From Haloquadratum walsbyi J07HQW1 (GTDB lineage Archaea > Halobacteriota > Halobacteria > Halobacteriales > Haloferacaceae), in assembly GCA_000415965.1 (NCBI GenBank), contig KE356560.1, forward strand, positions 790,758-854,757: DNA of 64,000 bases, in the 5' to 3' direction. Shown here piece after piece: positions 37,300-47,509 of the stretch. Position 1 is the first letter of the stretch, and each line of letters begins with the position of its first letter. The position numbers were made by a program, and so were the translations under genes. The notes below the pieces were generated by a model, which was not told the DNA's origin, did no database searches, and worked only from the letters and a program-made list of their open reading frames with translations.

Positions 37300-39765
37300 T
37301 TATTCATCAATCCCTACACGCCGACGTGTATCACTCCATCCAATCAGTGCAGCAGGAAGCACAAATATCGATGCAATAAACGAATAGAGCACGCTGAGGG
37401 CAATGAGTAATCCAAACTGTCCGAGGATTGGAGTAATTGCAAGTATAAGCACACCAGTTCCAGTGGTTGTTGTCAACATACTCCCCGCAAGCGCACCGCC
37501 GGTTCCTCTCACGCTGACGCTCAGTGCTTCAAACCGATCAACTTCTTCACGATATTCCTCCGTGAATCGATGGACAAGGTGAGCGGAGTAATCGATTCCC
37601 AATCCAATTCCGACCGAAAGTGTTGTTCCAGTAAGGACATTGAACGGAATATCAAGATATCGCATTGTGCTCGCCAGTCCTGCAATCGTCAATAAGACTG
37701 GCAATATGTTTGCAATCCCCAATCCTGGTCGATTTTCGAGGAGCCAATAAATTACCACAAGAAATACTGCAGCTGTGAGTACAGCGATGATAAGGCTCGT
37801 ATATGCGGATTCTGCAATTACATCTGAGACTGCTTTCCGTACGACAACACTCCCTGTTGCGGTTGACTCCATCCGTATTTCGGCAGCGAGTTGACGCGTA
37901 TCGGCTGTAATAGCAGCCTGTGACTTCTCAGCTTTGACTGAATAAACAAGGCGAGTAGCGGTATAATCATCAGTAAGATATAATCGTGCTTGATCACCGT
38001 ATGGTGACGCAAATAATCGATCATACACGACACCAAGATCGTGATCTGGAATTCCATTTCCATTCTGGTCCTTCGCGGAGATAAGACGGCGAAATGACGC
38101 TGATTCCTGTTCGTATCGGTCAATGACGGTGAGAATGCTCTGTGGCTGTGATTCCCGTTCTGCTGTCACGAACGAATCAGGCGGATCCTGGCTTGTCTTA
38201 TGTAGGATTTCAAGTGTTGATCCCTGTCGCATCGATCCCTCAATATACACTGTCACTGTGTCATCCTCACTGCTTTCGAACGTACTCTCAAGATAATTTG
38301 TTGTTTTCGTCACCGTGTACTCACCAGGCGCAAACGGCTCTGGTAGTTTTTCAAGATATCCAGGCGTCTCCTCTGGTGGAAGAAAGTCCTCTGTCGTGAA
38401 TCGTGTTTCGACCCCTGTGCCATATCCGCCGAGTGCTGCTGTTAATATCAATATCACTGCAAGGAAAATGTATGGACCCCGTCTTGCAATAACGACACCA
38501 ACCTCAAGCGCCCGACCACCGATTGATCCTGCCCTTCCGATTGGTGTTGTCCCGAACGATGGAATCGAATATTCTATTCGCTTTCGGTCGAGAAGATGTT
38601 TGAGTGCCGGAAGGAATATTCCAAAAATAAGAAGCGTGAAAATAATGCCAACAGCAGCAACCAGACCAAACTCGCGAACAGGAGCAAGGTCACTGACACC
38701 ATTCGCTGCAAAACCAAGCACTGTTGTTCCAGTGACGATACTAAATGCAGGAAGTAACTGACCTGTTGTTGTCCGCATTGACGATGAGATATCTTCACCA
38801 ACCACTCGTTCTTCGCGATATCGATTTACTGCATGAATCCCAAAATCAATCCCAACAGCCAACAGAAGTGGTGGAATTGCAATCAGTATCTGTGTGAATT
38901 CGATTCGTGCCCATCCCATGAACCCGAATGTCCATGCTATTGTCATTGCAAGAGATACTAATCCAATGATCAAATCGATCGGATCGCGATACGCGATAAT
39001 CAAGAATATAAAGATAAGACTCACCGCCGCTGGAACGACAATGATCAATGAATCAGTTATTACGCCTCCTAACTCCCCAGAAATAATCCCACTTCCAAAG
39101 ACCGTGATATCACCACCAGTTGACCCAACGATAAATTTTGCTTCACGTTGCAGTGATGTCAACGGTGACCCACTCTGCGTCCCAGCGTCATCACTCGTCC
39201 CTGCAACTTGATGCGTGATAGTCGCGATTGTCGCTGATGCAGATGGGTCACGTTCGTTCAGGTCGTCACTGAGACGTGACCGAACGCTTGGTTGTGTCCG
39301 CACGAGCGTCCGTGTAACGGCTCGTACGCCTGACTGTGGTGTTCGCTCAACAACATCAATCTGTGTTGAAAGTGTTGTCGCTGTTGGGTCAATCTCTGTG
39401 GCGACCGTTTGTGCGACACTGTTTGTACTCACGACATTCTGTGAGGTATCACGCTGTATTCGGTGCTGTGCGCGTAACATCGCAAGAATTGCTGGTTTTG
39501 TGAGAACATTTCGATCCCGCTGAATCAACGTTGTTGTCCCTGTTCCGGTTCCAAATGGCTCACGTTCGAAGTTGTCATTAACATCCTCAAATGCCTCTTG
39601 CGCAGGAACACCCTCACTAAACTGTGAGGTGCCTGAATCTGTTGCTGTCATTCCAAATCCAACAGCAAGCACAGCAGTAACAAGAAGAAAAATGAGAATA
39701 ACTGCTTTATCTCGATTAATAATCCACTCATCAACTTGTTCGATAACTGACTGATGATCAATCAT
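37300..39765 (-). CDS. RND/MMPL-family transporter (cassette 1)
   Basis: 821 residues with the same two-fold layout as the protein at 32741: N-terminal helix V-I-L-I-F-L-L-V-T-A-V-L-A-V near residue 20, loop, five helices; then a second helix near 430, loop, five helices. Signature segments are V-G-I-D-F-G-I-H-A-V-N-R-Y and G-I-G-L-G-I-D-Y-S-A-H-L-V-H-R-F. Sequence similarity to cassette 2 is evident in these segments but the loops differ, so the two probably handle different substrates. The NEW3 gene of its cassette ends 124 bases upstream. Confidence 0.85.
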   Translation of the reverse strand: MIDHQSVIEQVDEWIINRDKAVILIFLLVTAVLAVGFGMTATDSGTSQFSEGVPAQEAFEDVNDNFEREPFGTGTGTTTLIQRDRNVLTKPAILAMLRAQHRIQRDTSQNVVSTNSVAQTVATEIDPTATTLSTQIDVVERTPQSGVRAVTRTLVRTQPSVRSRLSDDLNERDPSASATIATITHQVAGTSDDAGTQSGSPLTSLQREAKFIVGSTGGDITVFGSGIISGELGGVITDSLIIVVPAAVSLIFIFLIIAYRDPIDLIIGLVSLAMTIAWTFGFMGWARIEFTQILIAIPPLLLAVGIDFGIHAVNRYREERVVGEDISSSMRTTTGQLLPAFSIVTGTTVLGFAANGVSDLAPVREFGLVAAVGIIFTLLIFGIFLPALKHLLDRKRIEYSIPSFGTTPIGRAGSIGGRALEVGVVIARRGPYIFLAVILILTAALGGYGTGVETRFTTEDFLPPEETPGYLEKLPEPFAPGEYTVTKTTNYLESTFESSEDDTVTVYIEGSMRQGSTLEILHKTSQDPPDSFVTAERESQPQSILTVIDRYEQESASFRRLISAKDQNGNGIPDHDLGVVYDRLFASPYGDQARLYLTDDYTATRLVYSVKAEKSQAAITADTRQLAAEIRMESTATGSVVVRKAVSDVIAESAYTSLIIAVLTAAVFLVVIYWLLENRPGLGIANILPVLLTIAGLASTMRYLDIPFNVLTGTTLSVGIGLGIDYSAHLVHRFTEEYREEVDRFEALSVSVRGTGGALAGSMLTTTTGTGVLILAITPILGQFGLLIALSVLYSFIASIFVLPAALIGWSDTRRRVGIDE

Positions 39766-39889
39766 TCAGCTGATTCCATCGATTCTGCACTTGAAGTTGA
39801 TTCGTGTATGCGCTTTTCTGTTCGTTATGTCCGTCCCTATGTGTACACTCTCTTCGCAGTGATAATTGACAAAATGACACACTATCGAG

Positions 39890-41521
39890 TCACCGTCGTC
39901 GATACCACACAGCACTACCAATAATAATCAAAATGCTCCCGCCAATGATTGGCGCTGACAGTGGCAATGATAACCCGCTTTGATCTGTTGGCTGTTGAAT
40001 ATCAACCGGTACTTTGTATGTTTTCGAAACCTTCGTGTCTCCGTTTGGGAGGTCATACTGAAAGTCAACCGCAAATGGATATGTCTTCGATTCTAAAGCA
40101 CCACTGTCAGCACTCAATGGAATCACAATTGTCGTTGTTTCACCTGGGTCAAGTGCAGCGATAAATGCCTCATCATTACTGCTTGCTAATGGTGCATCTA
40201 AGAACGCTTTCGCTTCAATACTCTCAAGCGGTTGCTCACCGTTATTGGTCACTTGTAGTTTAAACTCAGTCTGCCCCCCGGCGGTGACTATTTCTGCAGC
40301 CGCTTGGATAATAAATCGATCACGCTGTTCACGTATCGCTGCTGTTGTCTGTAGCGCATCACTTGTCCGACGACTCCCACGCTCTGTACTATACTGAACA
40401 GTCAATGAAAATTGCTGAGGGGTTGCTGTTGCTGCTTCGCTTATATCGATATTGTACTGCACTTGCGCTGTATCGCCTGGGCGGAGTGTCGAAAGCGCAT
40501 ATTCGCTGGTCGTAATATCAATATTCTGATTATTGACCGAGATAACTGATACCGGATTAAACACTGGCTGTGGACCGGTATTCTCAATCATCGCTGTCAA
40601 TGTTCCCTCAGTCCCAACCCGGAGTGCTGTATCGACTGAATTAACGGCGAACGTTTGCTCTGGCATCGTTGCAACACCAGCACTGAGTGCTGTTGTTGTC
40701 TGCTCAATCCCGTTTCGGTCGGTGTATCCAACATCGAGATCAAGCGTGTAATTTCGTAATGCGGCCGTATCAGCAATATGCGTCCGATAGGTGATTGTTC
40801 GCCGTTCGCCTGGCTTCCACTCCTGTCCAGCGTATGCAGTTGATGATTCAGAATCGCTTCCAAAGGTGAGTTCGTCACTTTTCGATGTTGCTGTGACACT
40901 TGCATCGAAAGCTGTGCGGGTCCCGGTGTTCATCAGAGTAAGCTGAATCGTTCGGTCATCACCAATTTGCCCGACTGCGTTTTGTCTGGTTACCTCGAAT
41001 TGCGCTTCCTCACGAACGGTGATTTCGACACTTGCTGATGCTCGCTCAGTAAAGTCATTGTATTCGACATTTTCTGTATTGTACGAAGCTACCCGCGTGT
41101 ACGTGTACTCATACTCAAGCGGTATCTCATAGTCACCCGGCGGAATCCCCTCTGGAATTGTCACTGTAATTGGTGGCGTCTGAGTTGTTCCTGTCTCCAC
41201 GTTTCCAACAGAAATTGTTCCAGCATCAATTTCAATCGGCGTTTCCTCATCCGCAAACTCAACTGTCAGTGCCCGCGCAGTAGTCACACGCGTCTCATAT
41301 TCATCCGGTCCCCCCTTGTCGATTCGCCCACGATTAGTTAGTGTGAATTGCACCTCCGTCTCCGTTCCAGAACTCACCGTCTGTTGAACAGCACTTACAG
41401 AAATACTCGGGCGACCAAGAACCTGCCCTGTCGGATCAATTTGTGCAACGGCGACTGCCGGTCCAGCCGCTGAGATGAATATCAGACCAACAAGAAAACC
41501 CACAGCGAATGACCGATTCAT
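39890..41521 (-). CDS. COG1361/NEW3-domain secreted membrane-anchored protein (cassette 1)
   Basis: 543 residues from ATG 41521 (an upstream in-frame start at 41533 adds four). Signal peptide F-A-V-G-F-L-V-G-L-I-F-I-S-A-A-G-P-A-V-A near residues 5-25, several NEW3-like beta modules, and a C-terminal helix P-I-I-G-G-S-I-L-I-I-I-G-S-A-V-W followed by Y-R-R-R. The architecture equals that of the gene at 35182. It precedes an RND transporter, as its paralogue does. The spacer 41522-41885 between it and the divergent panA holds no gene. Confidence 0.8.
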   Translation of the reverse strand: MNRSFAVGFLVGLIFISAAGPAVAVAQIDPTGQVLGRPSISVSAVQQTVSSGTETEVQFTLTNRGRIDKGGPDEYETRVTTARALTVEFADEETPIEIDAGTISVGNVETGTTQTPPITVTIPEGIPPGDYEIPLEYEYTYTRVASYNTENVEYNDFTERASASVEITVREEAQFEVTRQNAVGQIGDDRTIQLTLMNTGTRTAFDASVTATSKSDELTFGSDSESSTAYAGQEWKPGERRTITYRTHIADTAALRNYTLDLDVGYTDRNGIEQTTTALSAGVATMPEQTFAVNSVDTALRVGTEGTLTAMIENTGPQPVFNPVSVISVNNQNIDITTSEYALSTLRPGDTAQVQYNIDISEAATATPQQFSLTVQYSTERGSRRTSDALQTTAAIREQRDRFIIQAAAEIVTAGGQTEFKLQVTNNGEQPLESIEAKAFLDAPLASSNDEAFIAALDPGETTTIVIPLSADSGALESKTYPFAVDFQYDLPNGDTKVSKTYKVPVDIQQPTDQSGLSLPLSAPIIGGSILIIIGSAVWYRRR

Positions 41522-41885
41522 ACGTCCGACCACAATCGTCTAAATATGCCAATGTCCGTAGATAACACCCGTCGATACCGATCACGAATACCCCCGGCTA
41601 AACATAATTGGCAGTCTTTTAGATTCCTCATAGATGAGAGCCATTCCTGCTGATTACACTGATTGGCTCCCTCCCAACCCTCCCAAGTGAGATGAGAAAC
41701 AATTGATTGCATATATCAATCGCCGGTCACGCCAATGAATATAGTTTATGACCACATTCAGACGATGACACATATTCACTGATCGCCCGTAATAGGTTTG
41801 AGACGTCCGAAAACACGGAGTATAGATAGCAGGAACGTTCGCATCGACCCGAAGTCTCTTATGAGGTCCCACCTTACATCATACA

Positions 41886-43103
41886 ATGAGTGATACTGTG
41901 AACGACGTCGACCTCCCGTATGATGAGGAGACGGCGTCGCAGCAGGAAAAGATCCAGGCGCTTCGTGAGCGCCTCGACATCCTCGAGTCACAAAATGAGG
42001 AGATGCGGGATAAACTGCTGGACGCGAACGCAGAGAATAACAAATACCAACAGAAACTTGAACGGTTGACCCATGAAAATAAGAAACTCAAACAGTCACC
42101 GCTGTTTGTTGCGACGGTGCAGGAAATAACCAGTAACGGTGTGGTAATCAAACAGCACGGCAATAATCAGGAGGCTCTTACCGAGGTAACCGATGAAATG
42201 CGAATGGAATTAGAGCCAGATACCCGTGTTGCTGTCAACAACTCGCTTTCCGTCGTGAAGCGGCTTGATGACGAGACAGATGTTCGTGCACGCGTCATGC
42301 AGGTTGAACATAGTCCGTCTATCAGATACGACGACATTGGTGGGCTGGAAACGCAAATGCAGGAAGTCCGCGAAACTGTTGAAATGCCGCTTAAATCACC
42401 GGAAATGTTCGAGACCGTTGGTATTCAGCCACCATCTGGCGTGCTCCTGTATGGACCACCAGGAACCGGTAAGACTATGCTTGCAAAGGCGGTTGCGAAC
42501 CAAACGGATGCCAGTTTTATCAAAATGGCTGGTTCAGAGTTGGTTCATAAGTTCATCGGTGAAGGAGCAAAGCTTGTCCGTGATCTCTTCGAGGTTGCTC
42601 GTGAGAGTGAACCAGCAGTTATCTTTATTGATGAAATTGATGCAATTGCCTCAAAGCGGACAGACTCGAAGACATCCGGAGATGCTGAGGTTCAGCGAAC
42701 AATGATGCAGTTGCTCTCAGAAATGGATGGATTTGATGAACGGGGCGATGTTCGCATTATTGCAGCGACGAACAGATTTGATATGCTTGATGAAGCGATT
42801 CTCCGTCCAGGTCGATTTGACCGACTTATTGAGGTTCCAAAGCCTGGAATTGAGGGTCGCGAAATTATCTTCCAGATTCATACCCGCGAGATGAACGTCG
42901 CCGATGACGTTGACTTTGAACAATTGGCGAAGATGGCTGATGATGCTTCCGGGGCAGACATCAAAGCAATCTGTACAGAAGCTGGTATGTTTGCGATCCG
43001 TGAAGATCGAACAGAGATCACAATGGGCGATTTCATTGAGGCATGGGAGAAAATTCAGTCTGAATCAAACGCCGACGGCGATACTGCACGCGCATTCGCA
43101 TAA
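41886..43103 (+). CDS. panA: Proteasome-activating nucleotidase (PAN)
   Basis: 405 residues. The AAA+ ATPase ring unfolds substrates and feeds them into the 20S proteasome (alpha subunit at 2911). Order: N-terminal coiled coil (residues 15-70), OB-like domain (75-135), AAA core with Walker A G-P-P-G-T-G-K-T (190-197), Walker B F-I-D-E-I-D (247-252), and the second region of homology with A-T-N-R-F-D and R-P-G-R-F-D-R. It ends in R-A-F-A. The gate-opening HbYX motif would need Tyr next to last; here Phe occupies that place, so its gate-opening ability needs testing. Confidence 0.95.
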   Translation: MSDTVNDVDLPYDEETASQQEKIQALRERLDILESQNEEMRDKLLDANAENNKYQQKLERLTHENKKLKQSPLFVATVQEITSNGVVIKQHGNNQEALTEVTDEMRMELEPDTRVAVNNSLSVVKRLDDETDVRARVMQVEHSPSIRYDDIGGLETQMQEVRETVEMPLKSPEMFETVGIQPPSGVLLYGPPGTGKTMLAKAVANQTDASFIKMAGSELVHKFIGEGAKLVRDLFEVARESEPAVIFIDEIDAIASKRTDSKTSGDAEVQRTMMQLLSEMDGFDERGDVRIIAATNRFDMLDEAILRPGRFDRLIEVPKPGIEGREIIFQIHTREMNVADDVDFEQLAKMADDASGADIKAICTEAGMFAIREDRTEITMGDFIEAWEKIQSESNADGDTARAFA

Positions 43104-43149
43104 GCGTCAGATAGATTAACACTCGATCCGACAGCGATGACGATAATTA

Positions 43150-43836
43150 ATGGGAACACCGCATACTGACCATACACAACAGGTGGAGACGGTTTTAGCT
43201 CGACTTGAGGAGAGATATCCTGATTCAGCAATCTCACTTCAGTTCTCAAATCGGCTTGAACTTCTTGTCGCCGTTGTCCTCTCAGCGCAGTGCACCGACG
43301 AGCGGGTAAACAGTATTACTTCCGATTTGTTTGACAAATACGAAACAGCCGCTGATTATGCTGCTGCTGATACTGATGAACTCGCTGAGGATATCTATGG
43401 GATTACATTTCATAATAACAAAGCAGGTTATCTTAAATCGATTGGTGAGACACTTACTGCAGATTATGATGGTGATGTGCCTGATACGATGGATGAACTC
43501 ACTGCTTTGTCAGGTGTCGGGCGGAAAACAGCAAATGTCGTATTACAACATGGACACGATGTCGTTGAAGGCATCGTCGTTGATACGCATGTTCAGCGGA
43601 TAACCCGTCGACTTGGACTAACAGAAGAACAAACGCCAAAACAGATTGAAACTGATCTGATGGAATCTATCCCGGAGTCCAAATGGCAGCAATTCACACA
43701 TTTATGTATCAGTCATGGGCGAGAAACTTGCACAGCACAAAATCCTGACTGTGCAGACTGTGTTTTTGAGAGTATCTGCCCATCCTCGAAGTGTGATAAT
43801 GAGATTGATCTTGCCTCGAATACACAATGGAAGTAA
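43150..43836 (+). CDS. nth: Endonuclease III
   Basis: 228 residues. DNA glycosylase/AP lyase that removes oxidised pyrimidines. The helix-hairpin-helix reads L-S-G-V-G-R-K-T-A-N-V-V, containing the catalytic Lys, followed by the catalytic Asp in V-V-D-T-H-V. The C-terminal [4Fe-4S] motif C-x6-C-x2-C-x5-C is exact (C-T-A-Q-N-P-D-C-A-D-C-V-F-E-S-I-C). An acidic tail follows. The spacing of 46 bases from panA allows co-transcription. A PATE-like element begins 49 bases after the stop. Confidence 0.95.
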   Translation: MGTPHTDHTQQVETVLARLEERYPDSAISLQFSNRLELLVAVVLSAQCTDERVNSITSDLFDKYETAADYAAADTDELAEDIYGITFHNNKAGYLKSIGETLTADYDGDVPDTMDELTALSGVGRKTANVVLQHGHDVVEGIVVDTHVQRITRRLGLTEEQTPKQIETDLMESIPESKWQQFTHLCISHGRETCTAQNPDCADCVFESICPSSKCDNEIDLASNTQWK

Positions 43837-43884
43837 TCTCTGGTGATATACTCTCGTTTGAGTAATCAATGCGTAACTTACAGT

Positions 43885-44424
43885 CTTGATATCCTCCTCC
43901 ACCTGAAGACGCCCCCAGAAATCGAAGATTTCTGGTGTGCGAACGAGATCTTCAGTCTCGTCAACGCAGGAATCCCACGGCACCGCTAATTTGGGAATTT
44001 CAGGTTTGGGTTTGCAGACTACCAAGCCACCACACCGTTCGAATCGGTGAGTGACCTGGCCCGGTCACTGGGCAGTCTCTTGGAAGTGCCAAGCCTCCGG
44101 CACTGCTATTCTCTGTCGTGTTCGGATTCCAAGTGTTGGTTTTGCCACAGGGAATCTGATAGACTTCGACGAACTCGGAGTTACGTTCTCTGCAAGTGTT
44201 CGCCCGGTGGTTGTTGTTTGATTCGCCAAAGGGCACCCTGTTTCCAGCGTGGGCGAACACTCATACTTACACTCGAACCGCCACCTGTCGGGCGCTCGAG
44301 GACACTGGGGTCGTAATCAGTGTGTCGACACTCATATCAAGGGCATCCTGGAGCAACAATGTTTCAAAATTGGCGCTGTGACGGCGCGTATCCACGCCGT
44401 GAACAGGCGTGGGGTTGCGCCTGT
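43885..44424 (-). mobile_element. Palindrome-ended non-autonomous element (PATE-like), copy B
   Basis: Read on the minus strand it opens with an inverted-repeat arm pair (GGCGCAACCCCACGC / GCGTGGATACGCGCC), ends in a GGAATTTC-to-GGGATTCCT region, a long hairpin and GAGGAGGATATCAA, and is ~540 bases. It is closely similar along its length to 57506-58050, including the shared stretches GTGGCGGTTCGA-like, AACAACAACCACCGGGC, GTAACTCCGAGT and CCAAGAGACTGCCCA. Open frames inside are decayed tnpB tail and are not called. Spacer 44425-44570 holds no gene. Confidence 0.8.
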
Positions 44425-44570
44425 TCTACCTATAATTGACAACGCTCGTGCGTGTCGATTGCTCGATTTATTATTGACCCTCTCTGATCTCACAGGTCGG
44501 GTACCCGCTGTGAGAGTCAATGAGCCAATCTCTCGGTGAGAAAATACTGATTGAGTCTTGTCCTTCTATA

Positions 44571-45059
44571 TTAGAGGACATATTTTGTCAGATAAAGATA
44601 AAGACCAAGTGACCATGCAAGGAACCACAACCCGACATAACCGAATACACCAACTCGAAGTCGCCCACGCCAGGCACTCATATTCGGATGAAGATCATTT
44701 AGGTCGGTTTCGTCATCAGGATCCTCATAAAATCCGGCGTTTCGTTTGACCTGAAGAATACGGACGATCCCAGTGAGTGCAAAGGCTAACAATGCATATG
44801 CCTGAAGTCCCAATACCGCATGGAGTGCTACGGCACCACCTAACTGTTGGAGCAGACGCGGAACCATCCACGTGACAACAGGGATTGTATTGAGTGTTAG
44901 ACCCGGGATAATGAATTTTAAATGGTACGTGAGAACACTCCAGGTGACGGTCTCAGCATCAATCATAATCCATGCCCCATATAAATAAAACGGAAGACTT
45001 GCAGTGACCATCGATGCAGCAACAAGTGCGATGGTCGACTCTGATACCATTGTATGCAC
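44571..45059 (-). CDS. Four-helix membrane protein next to the cytochrome b cluster
   Basis: 162 residues with four hydrophobic segments, about residues 5-28, 37-65, 70-105 and 130-160, including G-L-T-L-N-T-I-P-V-V-T-W-M-V-P and G-L-Q-A-Y-A-L-L-A-F-A-L-T-G-I. It is divergent from the acidic membrane protein at 45229. Haloarchaeal genomes keep such proteins near their cytochrome b/halocyanin genes, so a role in assembly or as an accessory subunit is plausible but unproven. Histidines exist but no clear haem-binding pattern can be asserted. Confidence 0.65.
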   Translation of the reverse strand: MHTMVSESTIALVAASMVTASLPFYLYGAWIMIDAETVTWSVLTYHLKFIIPGLTLNTIPVVTWMVPRLLQQLGGAVALHAVLGLQAYALLAFALTGIVRILQVKRNAGFYEDPDDETDLNDLHPNMSAWRGRLRVGVFGYVGLWFLAWSLGLYLYLTKYVL

Positions 45060-45228
45060 TATTCCACGAGCGCAGAGCGCCTAAAATAACCGACTTCGAT
45101 TTCGATGCTGCTCGTGGCAATCGCAACAGGAACAATTGATACTGCATTGAGAGATTGTTCTGCGGTGTTACACTCGACACTATGATTGAACCGTCACGCT
45201 CACTATGGGGCCGGTCTAAATTCATACA

Positions 45229-46338
45229 ATGACACGGTCCTCGAATGATGAGACAGCAATCAGTGATGATACTGATGTAGCAACGACCGAGGACGCTGAC
45301 GACAGTCATTCTGATCAGACAGAGATTGCACATCAATATACAAACAAGAATACCGATAGTTCGCAGGATACGGATATACAAAACGGTGCGGACGTGGATG
45401 CGGATGACGATGGGCAAGCGCTTGCAGAACTTCGTGCGCAAGTTGAGGACACCTATGACTTCGGGGACTTTGGTCCAGAGGACATGGCTGAAATGACACT
45501 CGAAGAATGGGAAGCCGCATTCGACCCAGACACATGGATTGTTGGTAAAGAGCTTCTGGATCGCGTCGAGACCGAGCTCAAAGCTCGTGTCGCAATCCGT
45601 GAAATATTCGGAATCGTTGAACGGACGAACGAAGGCGGACAAGACCGTGTTGTTGCATATTCAGATAAGGGATATGCGACCGTATACGCTGATGGATCCG
45701 TTGAGGGAGAAGGGACAATTCGTCGCGATGTCGAACCAACAGTCGCGCTTTGTTCGATGGATAGTTATGAAACAATGGATCCACCGGCAGATGCATCATT
45801 ACCAGAGCCTCGGGAGGTAGTCAAAGGAAGTGGTGAATTCGGCAATTTGATGTTGCAGATTGTCGCAGCCGCACAGATGATTGTTGGAGTTGGACTGTTT
45901 GGTGCATGGCTTTTCATTCCAACGTTGGAAACAATTGCAGCACCAGTCACAGCAGTCATTTTCGTGCTTATTGGATTCTTTTTGTTCATTGTCGTCGCGA
46001 ATGCTCGACTTTCAGATCGATTCCGTGTAGAGGAGTATCGTAATCGACTCCAGGCACTTGAAACAACGTCTGAACCTGCGGTCACATCAGACGAGACAAC
46101 GGCAACGGCGACGGCGATAGAGACGGATCACCCCGACTCTGACTCTGACCCTGACCCTGAATCCAACAAGGAAACAAGTGGTACTGATGCGAATACTTCT
46201 GGAAGTCCTCATACCGCTGTTACCGACGCTGATGTAGATATAAACACAAACGAAAACACGAACACGAACATGAATACGAACATGAGCGCAGATTCAAACT
46301 CACATAACAGTAGCGACGAATCCACAGACTCCGTATAG
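45229..46338 (+). CDS. Acidic two-helix membrane protein of the cytochrome b cluster
   Basis: 369 residues. Residues 1-65 and ~275-369 are low-complexity acidic/Thr/Asn tails, the latter encoded by six-base tandem tracts (46135-46160 and ~46245-46290). The core has W-I-V-G-K-E-L-L-D-R-V-E-T-E-L-K, a small beta domain (V-V-A-Y-S-D-K-G-Y-A-T-V-Y-A-D-G-S-V-E-G), then two membrane helices near residues 205-230 and 235-260. The function is unknown; the position upstream of the halocyanin/cytochrome b genes suggests a complex-associated role. An IS relic now separates it from them. Confidence 0.65.
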   Translation: MTRSSNDETAISDDTDVATTEDADDSHSDQTEIAHQYTNKNTDSSQDTDIQNGADVDADDDGQALAELRAQVEDTYDFGDFGPEDMAEMTLEEWEAAFDPDTWIVGKELLDRVETELKARVAIREIFGIVERTNEGGQDRVVAYSDKGYATVYADGSVEGEGTIRRDVEPTVALCSMDSYETMDPPADASLPEPREVVKGSGEFGNLMLQIVAAAQMIVGVGLFGAWLFIPTLETIAAPVTAVIFVLIGFFLFIVVANARLSDRFRVEEYRNRLQALETTSEPAVTSDETTATATAIETDHPDSDSDPDPESNKETSGTDANTSGSPHTAVTDADVDINTNENTNTNMNTNMSADSNSHNSSDESTDSV

Positions 46339-46399
46339 ATCATATCAGTAAATCAATAGATCAGTGATTCTGCTGGAAGCTTTCTTTGGACTTTGAGCA

Positions 46400-47370
46400 T
46401 TACCATTGGTATATCTAATTAACCGATGTTGCTACGCATGCCAGCTATCTCTTCACCCGTCCCGGCTGCATTTATCAGCAGGCTCAAGAGGAAGCCTTCA
46501 CCCTCAAAGAGCGAACGGCGAAAGCCGTGAGCGAGTAGCATCTGGTGGGAATAAATCGCTTGAGAAGATTTCAAACACAGTCAATCGCACCAGTTCAAAA
46601 ACCACAGATACAGCGTGAGTCCAAGTGTGATGGGGGATAGTCCTCGCTACCGTCTGTTCCCCACAGCAGAACAGCAAGATGACGACTGTACTGTCCAATC
46701 ACGCTCTCACAGAATTCAATTCAACGATATTCCAGAAGACACTGACACGCTTCGTCACCGTGTCTTGGTACTTCGGGATACCATCATAGATCCAAAGACC
46801 ACTGGAGTGACCTCACCACAGTTGACGTCGACTCGACAGTGTGACAGAAAGCGACCGAGCGTATTCAACAGAACATCGCCAATCTCCGGGGAACTCACAG
46901 ACGCTAGGTGCACTGTCAGGTCGTTGAATTGGAAAGTCCCACGAGAGTGTCGGTCATTCACGTACCGCCGATCGGGCTTCGAACTCGACGAGAAGAGTGG
47001 TCCAAATGAGAATTGACGTGGACTCCATACTCTTCGAGGACTCAACGGTAACCCACAAGAGTTTAATTAGGCTTCATTATGAGTTGCCACCCAACAAGAC
47101 GGTTATAGAACTCACAGGCAAAGCCACACAGAAACCGAATGACCGCGCTTCAGCGCGGGAAGGAAGTCAAGCATGGGACGTACTGTTCTGCATCGAAACG
47201 GAACAACCTGCAACACACGATAGAGACATTATCGAGAGAGGGACCGCTGTGGTACTCTTGAACTGTCTGTAACTTGGGTCGTGTCGTGCCGTGTCATGGA
47301 CACAGAAAGCACAATCCCCTACTGCAAGAAACGAACGGCAATAACCGTGAGTGGGTAGGCAGTAGTAATT
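46400..47370 (+). mobile_element. Degenerate TnpB-type element debris
   Basis: A left-end-like hairpin ACGGC-GAAA-GCCGT flanked by GAGCGAACGG and GTGAGCGAGTAG is at 46508-46538. A tnpB-like N-terminal piece (Y-R-L-F-P-T-A-E-Q-Q-D-D-D) is at 46635-46690, and a G-F-E-L-D-E-K-S piece at ~46975. The right-end hairpin CCGCGC-TTCA-GCGCGG at 47143-47158 is followed by GAAGGAAGTCAAGC. A second left-end-like sequence (CGAACGG ... CCGTGAGTGGGTAG) is at 47331-47357. No intact gene remains. This fills the whole spacer 46339-47509. Confidence 0.55.
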
Positions 47371-47509
47371 CACTTGCCTGATTCAGTGTCCGTCATTACT
47401 GACCATTTGATAGGATTTTTTTCTGATTGGATTGCTCTCTCGTGGGTCGCATCGCTGGAAACTGTCGATTCGGTGGTTTTAAACAGACACCTCCCCGACC
47501 CCCGGATGT

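Noticed and set aside
43900-44540. Open frames inside the PATE-like elements (also 57545-57992 and 16480-16938)
   Set aside because: Frames differ between the copies, contain tandem repeats and lack family motifs apart from tnpB tail remnants.
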